Shown in pieces: positions 42,769 through 50,387 of a stretch of DNA of 64,000 nt. Position numbers and translations under genes: made by a program. Origin of the DNA: Natrononativus amylolyticus (GTDB lineage: Archaea > Halobacteriota > Halobacteria > Halobacteriales > Natrialbaceae); assembly GCF_024362525.1 (NCBI RefSeq), contig NZ_CP101458.1, positions 806,001 through 870,000 of the forward strand. The letters run 5' to 3'. Every line of letters starts with the position of its first letter. The stretch's first letter is position 1. A model generated the notes under the pieces. It was given only the letters and a program-made list of their open reading frames with translations. It did no database searches and was not told the origin of the DNA.

Positions 42769-44040
42769 ATGACCCGCGGAGTTCCGCGGCTGGCGGTCGT
42801 CGCGCTCGTCGTTCTCCTGGTCGTCGGCAGTTCGGGCTGTGTCGGGGTGCTCGACGGTGGCTCAGAGCCCGACGATTCGGTCGACGCCGAAGCCGACGCA
42901 CCCGCCGGCGAGAGCGGACCGGACCCGGAGTCCGGTACTGCAACCGACGACGAACCGCCTCGAGCGGAGACCACCGCCGAGGCCGCCGAGGTGCTTCCGG
43001 TGGACGTCTACCGCACCTACGACCGGACCCGGAGTCTCGTCGGGAGCGACGCCGAGAAGCCGCGCGTCGAGGTCTGGGACATGGACGGTCTGCTCGCGGA
43101 CGTCTACGACTCCCGCCAGGACGAGTTTCAGACGGCGCTGAACATGACCGAAACCGAGATCGATACGACCAACGCCCGCGGCATCTCCTACGGCACCCAC
43201 GTCGTCGTCGACCCCAACGAGGGCAGCGACGCCGACGTCGAGCAGGTGCTGGTCCACGAGTACGTCCACGCGATCCAGGCCGCAGAGGGGTGGTATCCCA
43301 ACTCGTCGGGGATCGACCTCGAGACCCAGACCGCGACCGATTACGGGCAGGTCGAACTCGCCCTGGTCGAGGGCGGCGCGGTCTGGGTCACCGACCGCTA
43401 CAGCGAGCGCTACCAGGACGAGGCCGTCCGGCTCCAGTCCGAACGGCTCGCCGAGGAGTACGAGACGGCCCCCGCCGGCGACCGGTTCTTCCGGGCGCCC
43501 TACCACTACGGGACGGCGTACGTCGACGACCGGATCGACGACCCCGAAGACGTCGGCGAGATGTACGAGAACCCGCCCGAGACGACCGAACAGCTCCTCC
43601 ACGGACTCGACCCCGACGAGGCGCCGCCGACCGACCTCGAGGTGACGGCGACGACGGGGCCGGCGTGGAGCCTCGAACGCGACGACCGCCTCGGGGAGCT
43701 GTTCGTCCGGGTGGCCCTCGAGAGCGAACTCGACGGCGAGAGAGCGGCCGACGCCGCGACGGGCTGGGGGAACGACCGGCTGCTCGCCTTCGAGGACGAC
43801 GACGGCGACCGGGGCTTCGTCTGGACGCTCCACTGGGACAGCGCGACCGACGCCGACGAGTTCGAGGCGGCGTTCGCCGAAAGCCTCGAGGAGCGAACGG
43901 ACGAGAACGCCGAACACACGACGGTCGACCGGCGCGGCGAGGAGACCGTCGTCGTCACGGTCGGCTCGGAGGCGTTTCGCGAGGAGGTGTCGGTGACCGG
44001 GGAGGGGACGGAACTCGAGGTGGCCGTCGGCGCGGAGTGA
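42769..44040 (+). CDS. Secreted lipoprotein with HExxH-like metalloprotease motif
   Basis: From ATG 42769 (MTRGVPRLAVVALVVLLVVG) the protein has 423 residues. The signal peptide ends in a lipobox GSSGC (Cys about residue 25). An acidic Thr/Glu-rich linker follows. VLVHEYVHAIQAAEG (about residues 162-176) is an HExxH-type zinc motif, and VEGGAVWVTDRY downstream may supply a third ligand. A second domain with WTLHWDSATDADEFEAAF follows. It is similar in outline to haloarchaeal surface proteins of unknown role. The family assignment is tentative. Confidence 0.75.
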   Translation: MTRGVPRLAVVALVVLLVVGSSGCVGVLDGGSEPDDSVDAEADAPAGESGPDPESGTATDDEPPRAETTAEAAEVLPVDVYRTYDRTRSLVGSDAEKPRVEVWDMDGLLADVYDSRQDEFQTALNMTETEIDTTNARGISYGTHVVVDPNEGSDADVEQVLVHEYVHAIQAAEGWYPNSSGIDLETQTATDYGQVELALVEGGAVWVTDRYSERYQDEAVRLQSERLAEEYETAPAGDRFFRAPYHYGTAYVDDRIDDPEDVGEMYENPPETTEQLLHGLDPDEAPPTDLEVTATTGPAWSLERDDRLGELFVRVALESELDGERAADAATGWGNDRLLAFEDDDGDRGFVWTLHWDSATDADEFEAAFAESLEERTDENAEHTTVDRRGEETVVVTVGSEAFREEVSVTGEGTELEVAVGAE

Positions 44041-44046
44041 GCCGGA

Positions 44047-44457
44047 TCAGCCGTCGGTCTCGAGCCCCTCGAACGCGACGACGCGCTCGCGCACGTCGTC
44101 GGGGATCGGAGACGGTCGCTTCTCGGCGGGGTCGATCGACACCATCGTCGTCTCGCCGGTCGCGACCGTCTCGCCGTCGACGCGCAGGTCGTAGGCCTGC
44201 GTCCAGCTCGTCTCGCCCAGGTTCGCCGTTCGGATGCCGACGGTGAGGTCGTCCGAGAGGGTGACCGGCCGCTCGAAGGAGAGTTCGATGTGAGCGACGA
44301 CGAACGGGTACTCCTCGAGAGTACCGCCGAGGACCTCCTCGAGGTAGGCGAAGCGTGCCTCCTCCAGATAGCTGGCGTAGACGCCGTTGTTGACGTGGTT
44401 CAGGGTGTCGAGGTCGCGGTAGCGAACGGAAACGTCGACGGTGAGCGCGTCGGTCAT
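44047..44457 (-). CDS. Acyl-CoA thioesterase (4HBT hotdog family)
   Basis: From ATG 44457 (MTDALTVDVSVRYRDLDTLN) the protein has 136 residues. The hotdog-fold signature VRYRDLDTLNHVNNGVYASY holds the catalytic Asp (YRDLD) of 4-hydroxybenzoyl-CoA-type thioesterases. The central helix LEEARFAYLEEVL and strands HIELSFERPVTLSDDL fit. It presumably hydrolyses an acyl-CoA. It follows, on the same strand, the gene at 44520-45287. Confidence 0.88.
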   Translation of the reverse strand: MTDALTVDVSVRYRDLDTLNHVNNGVYASYLEEARFAYLEEVLGGTLEEYPFVVAHIELSFERPVTLSDDLTVGIRTANLGETSWTQAYDLRVDGETVATGETTMVSIDPAEKRPSPIPDDVRERVVAFEGLETDG

Positions 44458-44519
44458 CGCGTCGAGAAACGGTGGCCGGAGAGAAGTGCTCACCGAAAGC
44501 GGCGACGGGAGCCGGCCGG

Positions 44520-45287
44520 CTACGACTCCGGCGCGTACAGGGGCGCGTGCTCCTCGCAGAACTCGGGCGGGCGAAGCTGGCTCTCGATCAGCGTCTCGTG
44601 GTAGTGGGCGTTGTAGAGCCGACACCCCTCCCGCGGACAGAACGCCTCGCCGGTCTCGAGGTAGTGTACCGCCTGGAGGACGTACCCCTTCAGCGCCTCG
44701 GTCGTTCGCGGATCGTCCTCGAGCAGAAACGCGCCGTCGATCCGGTTCTCGAGGACCTCCCGCGGCGGGGTATCCCCGGAAAGCAGGGCGTGGCGCTGCT
44801 GTTCCTTGTAGTACGCCTCCGGCTTCGCGGGCGCCTCGTACAGTCCCGGAACCGAGACGAGCGACGGCTGCCCGAGGACGTTCACGCGCTTGTGCCAGCG
44901 CCCGTCGTGGTCGCCCCAGGTTCCGAGCGCCCTGTCGAGGAGCGCGACGCGGAGGTGCTCGAGCCCCGGTTCGTCCGGCAGCGCCGCGTTCAGCGCGCGC
45001 TGGATCGCCCGTCCGTCGTAGAGCACGCCCCCGCCGCGGTCGGGGTCCTCGAGGACGCGCTCCTCGTAGCGGATCGTCCCGAGCATCGTGTTCCCGGTGG
45101 CGCGGTCGGACGGCGATCGGACGCGGGCAGCGGCGAACCGTTCGGCCAGGTCGCCCGTAGAAACCGACTCGAGGAATCTGCCGCCGACGGTAACGGTGGC
45201 GGCGGTGCGGTCTCGAAGCCAGTCTGCGATCGCGTCGGCGTCGGTGCTGGTCGTCGGCGCCCCGTAGATCGTCACTCGATCGACCAT
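44520..45287 (-). CDS. Conserved archaeal protein (DUF6775-like, possible metal site)
   Basis: The protein has 255 residues. It begins MVDRVTIYGAPTTSTDADAI and contains, near the C-terminus, FCPREGCRLYNAHYHETLIE and PEFCEEHAPLY. The cysteine and histidine cluster could bind a metal. I associate this pattern with archaeal DUF6775 (called putative metallopeptidase), from memory and with limited certainty. Its end lies 62 bases upstream of the thioesterase start on the same strand. Confidence 0.65.
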   Translation of the reverse strand: MVDRVTIYGAPTTSTDADAIADWLRDRTAATVTVGGRFLESVSTGDLAERFAAARVRSPSDRATGNTMLGTIRYEERVLEDPDRGGGVLYDGRAIQRALNAALPDEPGLEHLRVALLDRALGTWGDHDGRWHKRVNVLGQPSLVSVPGLYEAPAKPEAYYKEQQRHALLSGDTPPREVLENRIDGAFLLEDDPRTTEALKGYVLQAVHYLETGEAFCPREGCRLYNAHYHETLIESQLRPPEFCEEHAPLYAPES

Positions 45288-45373
45288 GTAGTAACGAGTG
45301 GTACCAGCAGTTGAAACGGTTGCGGTGACCGCCGTCCAGAACGGCTTCGACCGCGTGTTCGCCGTAAAGTACG

Positions 45374-45380
45374 TATAAAT
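45374..45380 (+). promoter_or_regulatory. TATA box of the Tat lipoprotein gene
   Basis: TATAAAT lies 55-61 bases before the ATG at 45435, implying a 5' leader of about 30 bases. Flanking sequence is AT-rich against a GC-rich background. Confidence 0.45.
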
Positions 45381-45434
45381 TCTATTTCGTATCGCAAATA
45401 ATGATTACGTAGGTGTTACCGAAACTGATCAGTA

Positions 45435-46529
45435 ATGAAGCGGCGACGGTTCCTGATTGGTGCTGGTGCAACGACGTCCGCGGCGGTTGCTGGCTGTCTC
45501 GGCGAGGACGACGGAAACGAGACGGAAGAAGGAGGCGGTGACGACGCGCTGCCGACCGACGATGCGGACGGTGGAGACGACGATGGTGGGGACAACGATG
45601 ACTCGGTCTCGGACGACGGGAACGACGATGGCGGGGACGGTGGGGACAACGATGACTCGGTCTCGGACGACGGGAACGACGATGGCGGGGACGGTGGGGA
45701 CAACGATGACTCGGTCTCGGACGACGGGAACGACGATGGCGGGGACGGTGACGGCAACGATGACGACGGCGCTGACGACGATGAGAACACCGGAAACGAA
45801 AACGGTGAGGGGGACGACTCCGGGAGCGACGACGGGACCGAAGAGCTGGAGGACGACGCAGGTGATGACAGCGACGGAACCGAGGGTAGTGACGACGCGA
45901 CCGACGACGATGGGGGCGAGGGCGGTGACGACGAGGGCGACCCGGACGAGGGGGACGAACCGGAAACCCACACGCTCGCGGTCGAAATCGACGCCGAACC
46001 GGGGTACAACCGACCGTCGGAGACGACGGTCGCCGTCGCCGACGAGCGCGTCGAGACCGAGGACGCGCTGGTGTCCCTCGAACTGGAGGCCGGTACGCAC
46101 TCACTCGAGGTGGCCGCCGACGGATTCGAGACGGCCGAGCGAACGGTTTCGCTGGACGACGATACGACCGTCACGGTCGAACTCCAGCGGCGGTACGAGG
46201 ACATCCGGATCGCCGACCACGAGGTGACGGTCACCCGCCGGGAGGAGTCCGACGACACGGTCGAGGCCACGATCGTCCTCGAGAACCGCAGCGACTTCGA
46301 GTCGACGCGGGTCTGGGTCGAAGCGTGGGCCACCGACCAGGACGGGGACTCGTTCGGCCACGCCGAATCACAGGCGATATCGGTTCCGGCGGAGGAGGAC
46401 ACCCGGGTCGAGCTCACGCTCGCGCGGTCGATCACCGACGCCTTCGAGGAGGGCCGGCGGGTCGACGACTACGAGGTGACCGTCGCCACGACCGGCACGT
46501 TCAGGGTTCTGGATTCGGCGACCGGGTGA
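45435..46529 (+). CDS. Tat-exported lipoprotein with long acidic repeat linker
   Basis: The 364-residue protein starts MKRRRFLIGAGATTSAAVAGC: a twin-arginine signal with lipobox AGC at residue 21. Residues about 23-175 are almost only Asp, Gly, Asn, Glu and Ser, including three 18-residue repeats (GGDNDDSVSDDGNDDGGD). Then come a PEGA-like beta domain (HTLAVEIDAEPGYNR...FETAERTVSLDDDT) and a second Ig-like domain (IADHEVTVTRREE...). The linker is probably an extended, heavily charged stalk at the cell surface. Repeat number could vary between strains. Confidence 0.85.
   Translation: MKRRRFLIGAGATTSAAVAGCLGEDDGNETEEGGGDDALPTDDADGGDDDGGDNDDSVSDDGNDDGGDGGDNDDSVSDDGNDDGGDGGDNDDSVSDDGNDDGGDGDGNDDDGADDDENTGNENGEGDDSGSDDGTEELEDDAGDDSDGTEGSDDATDDDGGEGGDDEGDPDEGDEPETHTLAVEIDAEPGYNRPSETTVAVADERVETEDALVSLELEAGTHSLEVAADGFETAERTVSLDDDTTVTVELQRRYEDIRIADHEVTVTRREESDDTVEATIVLENRSDFESTRVWVEAWATDQDGDSFGHAESQAISVPAEEDTRVELTLARSITDAFEEGRRVDDYEVTVATTGTFRVLDSATG
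45585..45746 (+). repeat. Three tandem 54-bp repeats inside the lipoprotein gene
   Basis: Units at 45585-45638, 45639-45692 and 45693-45746 read the same by eye, each beginning GGTGGGGACAACGATGACTC and encoding 18 residues. The 54-base length keeps frame, so gain or loss of units would only change linker length. Confidence 0.85.
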
Positions 46530-46599
46530 GACAGGAGTCCCCCTCGACAGTTGCGCCGAACGCCAGGTTTTTACCCGTGTGCGACCCAGAGCGGGGTAC

Positions 46600-46641
46600 A
46601 TGGTCTCGCAGACGATGGATCGAGTTCCGCGCCGATTCTAA
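46600..46641 (+). CDS. Possible 13-codon leader peptide
   Basis: ATG 46600 to TAA 46641 encodes MVSQTMDRVPRRF. A GTTTTTA stretch (46567-46573) lies 27-33 bases upstream, so the transcript would start about at this ATG. The next gene begins 30 bases after the stop. It could be a regulatory upstream ORF or coincidence. Confidence 0.25.
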   Translation: MVSQTMDRVPRRF

Positions 46642-46671
46642 GAGTTTCTCCGTCACGCGAGGTGAGCTTCG

Positions 46672-47460
46672 ATGTTAACGAACGCGAGCGGCAGCGCCGT
46701 CTCTCGAGCCGGACTGGACGCCCTCGCCATCAAGCCCGCCGAGTGTGACGTGTCGACCGCAGCGACCGTCCCCGTCGACACCGTCGCCGTCGACTACGAG
46801 GGACGCGACCACCTCCCGGACGCCGAGACGCTGGCCGCGCTGGCGGCCGAAACGGAGGTCCGACTCACGACGCCCGTCCGCGCCGACGGCTTCGACCCGC
46901 TCGGCGACGACTCGCTGCTCGCCGACCTCCCCGCGGCGGTCGGACGCGTTCTCGTCGCCGGACACCCCGCGTATCTCACCGAGGAGGAGCGGACCCGCGC
47001 CGTCGCCCCCCGTCTGGGTGCGGCCCTCGAGTCCGCGCCGGACGCCTGGGTCGGCACCGAGAGCGTCGAGCGCGTCGCGATGGCGACGGGCGCAGCCCAG
47101 TACGACCTGCTCTCGCGGACGACGCTCCGCGAGTTGCGGGCGCTGCGCGCCGCGGGCTTCGACGGCGAGATCGCCGTCTACGCGCCGACCGTGCTCACCG
47201 ACGACGACGACCTGGTTCTCGAGGCGGTCGGCGCCTACGTCGCCCGACGCCGCCCGGTCGCGAGCGCGCTCCCCGAGGGAGCGAAGACGGACGCGAGCGC
47301 GACCGGCCGCGCCCGCGAGGTGCTGCTCGCCGCCGCCCGCGACTACGCGCTGGTCGGCTCCGAGACCGCGGTTCGGAGCCAGGCCGACGCGCTCCGGGAG
47401 GCCGGCGCGACCACGGTCGTCGGCTACCCCGCGGCCGGCCTCGAGTCGCTACTGGAGTGA
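46672..47460 (+). CDS. Conserved haloarchaeal protein (luciferase-like barrel, DUF7388-like)
   Basis: The 262-residue alpha/beta protein has the alternating pattern of a TIM-barrel: VAVDYEGRDHLPDAET, VLVAGHPAYLTEEER, GEIAVYAPTVLTDDD, VVGYPAAGLESLLE. No nucleotide-binding or catalytic motif is obvious. I relate it to a haloarchaeal family (DUF7388) and to the luciferase-like fold only by appearance. It is followed 55 bases later by the creatininase-family gene, and may be in one transcript with it. Confidence 0.65.
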   Translation: MLTNASGSAVSRAGLDALAIKPAECDVSTAATVPVDTVAVDYEGRDHLPDAETLAALAAETEVRLTTPVRADGFDPLGDDSLLADLPAAVGRVLVAGHPAYLTEEERTRAVAPRLGAALESAPDAWVGTESVERVAMATGAAQYDLLSRTTLRELRALRAAGFDGEIAVYAPTVLTDDDDLVLEAVGAYVARRRPVASALPEGAKTDASATGRAREVLLAAARDYALVGSETAVRSQADALREAGATTVVGYPAAGLESLLE

Positions 47461-47515
47461 CGGCGCCCGTCGCGAATCAGCCAAGAGTAAGTAGCCGGCC
47501 CGCCCAGAGGCTCGC

Positions 47516-48280
47516 ATGACACCGCTTGCCGAACAGACGACGACGGCGGCCGCCGACGCGCTCGAGGCCGCCGAGGTCGCCGTCCTCCCGACTGGCAGCA
47601 CCGAACAGCACGGACCGGCCCTCCCGCTCGGTATGGATCACATGGCCGCCCACGCGTTCGCCGACACGGTCACCGAGCGCGACGACGCGGTCGTCCTCCC
47701 GACGATCCCGGTCGGCGTCAGCGTCCACCACCGCCAGTTCGACGGCACGCTGTACGTGAGCGAGGAGACGTTCGAAGCCTACGTCGAGGAGACGCTCTCG
47801 AGTCTCGCCGAACACGGCGTCCGAAAGGCCGTCGTCGTCAACGGCCACGGCGGCAACTCGGCGGCGCTGCGCCGGGCGGCCCGCACGCTTCGGCAGGACG
47901 AAGTCGCGTTCGCCCCGCCGTGGAACTGGTGGGACAGCGTCACCGAACTGTCCGGAGAGCTGTTCGACGAGGCCGGCGGCCACGCCGACGCGATGGAGTC
48001 GAGCCTGCTCTGGCACGTCCGTGAGGAGCTGATCGACCCCGACGAGCTCGCAGCCGCCGAAGCCGGCGCGAGCGAGGGGTGGGGCGAGACGGTCCACGGC
48101 GCCGCCCTGGGCTTCGACACGATCGACTTCTCCGAGAGCGGCGCGGTCGGCGAGCCGACCCAGGCGGATCCCGAGAAGGGCGAGCGGCTGTTCGAGGCCG
48201 CAAGCGAGGAACTGCACGCGCTGCTCGACTGGCTCGTCGACAGACCGTTCGCCGAGTGCTGGTCGCGGCCGCACAGATGA
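47516..48280 (+). CDS. Creatininase-family amidohydrolase
   Basis: The 254-residue protein carries the family's metal-site motifs: LPTGSTEQHGPALPLGMDH (Glu and His ligands) and VVVNGHGGNSAALR. A late Glu (DAMESSLLWHV region) completes the pattern. The family contains creatininase, the mycofactocin peptidase MftE and the archaeal riboflavin/F420 enzyme ArfB (formamide hydrolase), which seems the best fit in a haloarchaeon. Its TGA overlaps the next gene's ATG (ATGA at 48277-48280). Confidence 0.88.
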   Translation: MTPLAEQTTTAAADALEAAEVAVLPTGSTEQHGPALPLGMDHMAAHAFADTVTERDDAVVLPTIPVGVSVHHRQFDGTLYVSEETFEAYVEETLSSLAEHGVRKAVVVNGHGGNSAALRRAARTLRQDEVAFAPPWNWWDSVTELSGELFDEAGGHADAMESSLLWHVREELIDPDELAAAEAGASEGWGETVHGAALGFDTIDFSESGAVGEPTQADPEKGERLFEAASEELHALLDWLVDRPFAECWSRPHR

Positions 48281-49452
48281 CGGCCGACCCGGCGTTCTCC
48301 GTCGACGCCGAGGCGCCCCCGGACCGGGGCGCCGGCCTCGAGGTCGCCGTCGTCGGCGCGGGTGCCGTCGGCGCGACGGCGGCCTACGACCTCGCCCGCC
48401 AGGGGGCGGCCGTCACGCTGTACGAGCGCGGCAAGATCGCGAGCGGCTCGAGCGGCCGCGCGGCCGGCGTCTGTTACAACGCGTTCGCGGACCCGCTCGA
48501 CGCCGAGATCGGTAGCGAGGCGATCGAGCGCTTCCGACAGCTGTCGGGCGACGACACGTTCCCGTTCGTCGAGTGCCCCTACGTCTGGCTCGCCCGCGAG
48601 GGCGACGACCGCCGCGCGGCGGCGATCCGCGAACAGGTGCCGCGGATGCAGGCGGCGGGCGTGGTCGCCCTCGAGATGACCCCCGACGAGCTGGCCGAGC
48701 GGTTTCCGGCGCTGCGAACCGACGACGTGGCCGTCGCGGCCGTCGCCGGCGCCGCGGGTCACACCGATCCGGCGCGGTACACGGCCTGTCTCGCCGCGGC
48801 GGCGAGCGGCGCCGGCGCGACGATCGAGACGGACGCGGCGGTCGCGGTGCGGACCGACCCTGCGCGCGTCGTCCGCGACGGAGTCGAACGCGAGTTCGAC
48901 GCCGTGGTCGTCGCGGCGGGCGCGCACACGAAGCGGGTGCTCGCGGCGGCCGGACGCTCGATCGCGACGAAACCCTACCGGGTGCAGGCGCTGACCGCGG
49001 CGGCCGACCTGGCCGAACCGATGTGTTACGACGCGACCGACGGCTTCTACTGTCGACCACACCCGACCGGCATCCTCGCCGGTAACGGGACCGAGGAGAT
49101 CGAGGCCGACCCCGACGGCTACGACCGCGAGGCGAACCCCGGGTTCGCCGATGACCTCCTCTCGCGGATCGAGCACCGGCTGCCGGGGCTCGAGCCCGCC
49201 CTCGAACGCGCCTGGGCGGGGCTGTGTACGGCGACGCCGGATCGCGACCCGCTGGTCGGCGAACTCGAGGACGGGCTGTACGTCGCCACCGGGTTCCAGG
49301 GTCACGGCTTCATGCGCGCGCCGGCGATCGGGAGGCGGCTCGCCGACGAGGTGCTCGGCGACGACGGCATCGAGGCGTTCGATCCGACGCGGTTCACCGG
49401 CGAGGAAGAGTTCGAGATCGTCGAAGGGATGACCGTCGAGGAGCGGCTGTAG
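48277..49452 (+). CDS. FAD-dependent oxidoreductase (DAO family)
   Basis: From ATG 48277 (MTADPAFSVDAEAPPDRGAG) the protein has 391 residues. The N-terminal dinucleotide fold GAGAVGATAAYDLARQGAAV and the linked glutamate region TLYERGKIASGSSGRAAGV fit the D-amino acid oxidase/sarcosine oxidase family. The C-terminal FAD motif is YVATGFQGHGFMRAPAIGRR. Substrates are usually amino acids or N-methyl amines. Translational coupling to the creatininase-like hydrolase suggests a shared pathway. Confidence 0.85.
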   Translation: MTADPAFSVDAEAPPDRGAGLEVAVVGAGAVGATAAYDLARQGAAVTLYERGKIASGSSGRAAGVCYNAFADPLDAEIGSEAIERFRQLSGDDTFPFVECPYVWLAREGDDRRAAAIREQVPRMQAAGVVALEMTPDELAERFPALRTDDVAVAAVAGAAGHTDPARYTACLAAAASGAGATIETDAAVAVRTDPARVVRDGVEREFDAVVVAAGAHTKRVLAAAGRSIATKPYRVQALTAAADLAEPMCYDATDGFYCRPHPTGILAGNGTEEIEADPDGYDREANPGFADDLLSRIEHRLPGLEPALERAWAGLCTATPDRDPLVGELEDGLYVATGFQGHGFMRAPAIGRRLADEVLGDDGIEAFDPTRFTGEEEFEIVEGMTVEERL

Positions 49453-49454
49453 CG

Positions 49455-49874
49455 TTACTCCTCGAGCGCGATTCGCTCGGCGTCGGTCGTCTCCGCCGCC
49501 TCCGCTTTCGGAATCTCGATCCGGAGCGAGCCGTGTTCGCCCAGGCGGGCGGTTCCGGCGTCGGCGTCGACGAGCGCGTCGTCCGGAAGCTCGGCCTCAC
49601 CCTCGAGCGACATCGACCGGCCGGGAAACCGCATCTCGTACCCGTCGTGGAACTCGCGGAACCGGTCGAGGCGGATCTTGACGGTGCCCTCGAGGTAGCG
49701 GACCTGGACGTCCTCGGTGTCGACGCCCGGCGCGTCGAAGACGACCAGGTAGGCCTCGTCGTTCTCGAGGATGTCGACCGGAAGCGACCGCTGGCGCTGG
49801 AACTGACTGCTCGCGCGTCCGACCTGTCGATAGAGCGTGTTGCCGACGGAGTTGGTGAAGTCTTTGAGGCTCAT
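49455..49874 (-). CDS. Small heat-shock protein (Hsp20 family)
   Basis: The 139-residue protein has an alpha-crystallin domain from about residue 28: RSLPVDILENDEAYLVVFDAPGVDTEDVQVRYLEGTVKIRLDR by parts, and GSLRIEIPKA near the end. The N-terminal arm (MSLKDFTNSVGNTLYRQVGR) would drive oligomerisation. It converges on the oxidoreductase with a 2-base gap. It would hold unfolding proteins for refolding, in line with the thermosome and prefoldin genes elsewhere in the window. Confidence 0.88.
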   Translation of the reverse strand: MSLKDFTNSVGNTLYRQVGRASSQFQRQRSLPVDILENDEAYLVVFDAPGVDTEDVQVRYLEGTVKIRLDRFREFHDGYEMRFPGRSMSLEGEAELPDDALVDADAGTARLGEHGSLRIEIPKAEAAETTDAERIALEE

Positions 49875-50103
49875 GTGAGATCACGTTCGGCCGTGGCCGG
49901 GCGGGGGAGACACGATATGTTCGGAGACCACGTTCCGAGTAGTTGCTACGACACGGGCGTTCTTATTAGTTTTGATGGGCGAAAATAAACGTCAGACGCG
50001 GCCCGGGGTGGCGGTCCGTTCGCCGGACGGACTTCCCGTCCGTTCCAGCGCACCCGAAGTGGCGGTTCGCGGGTGTGCAGAGAAGTCGGTCCGACGGACC
50101 GCC

Positions 50104-50262
50104 TCAGAGTTCGATCGGCTCGAGGCAGTCGGTGCCGCCACAGACCGGACACGAGAGATCCGAGACGCCGTGGTCGTCGGGGACGTCGTAGGTGTAGTGA
50201 TTCTCGAACATATCGAGAAAGCAGTCGTCGTCCGTACACTTGACCTCCTCCGTCGGTGGCAT
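50104..50262 (-). CDS. Small zinc-ribbon protein
   Basis: From ATG 50262 (MPPTEEVKCTDDDCFLDMFE) the protein has 52 residues. Cysteines at CTDDDC and CPVCGGTDC form a probable zinc site. The rest is acidic and aromatic (NHYTYDVPDDHG). The frame extends ten codons upstream to another Met. It is a conserved-looking mini-protein of haloarchaea of unknown role (a DUF7559-like pattern, low certainty). It is divergent from the radical SAM gene. Confidence 0.7.
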   Translation of the reverse strand: MPPTEEVKCTDDDCFLDMFENHYTYDVPDDHGVSDLSCPVCGGTDCLEPIEL

Positions 50263-50387
50263 ACTCACCGATAGTGCCACGAGCCCCATCAACGCACGGG
50301 TAGCGGCGGTTCCCTCGCGGGCGCCGAGACCGAGACCTGGGACGCCGTGTAGTCACGGTTTTACGCCTCGAGGCGCTACCCCGAGCC

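Noticed and set aside
45416-46435. Ser-rich 339-residue minus-strand frame
   Set aside because: It is the mirror of the Asp/Gly repeat linker in the Tat lipoprotein; the plus strand has a Tat signal, lipobox and promoter.
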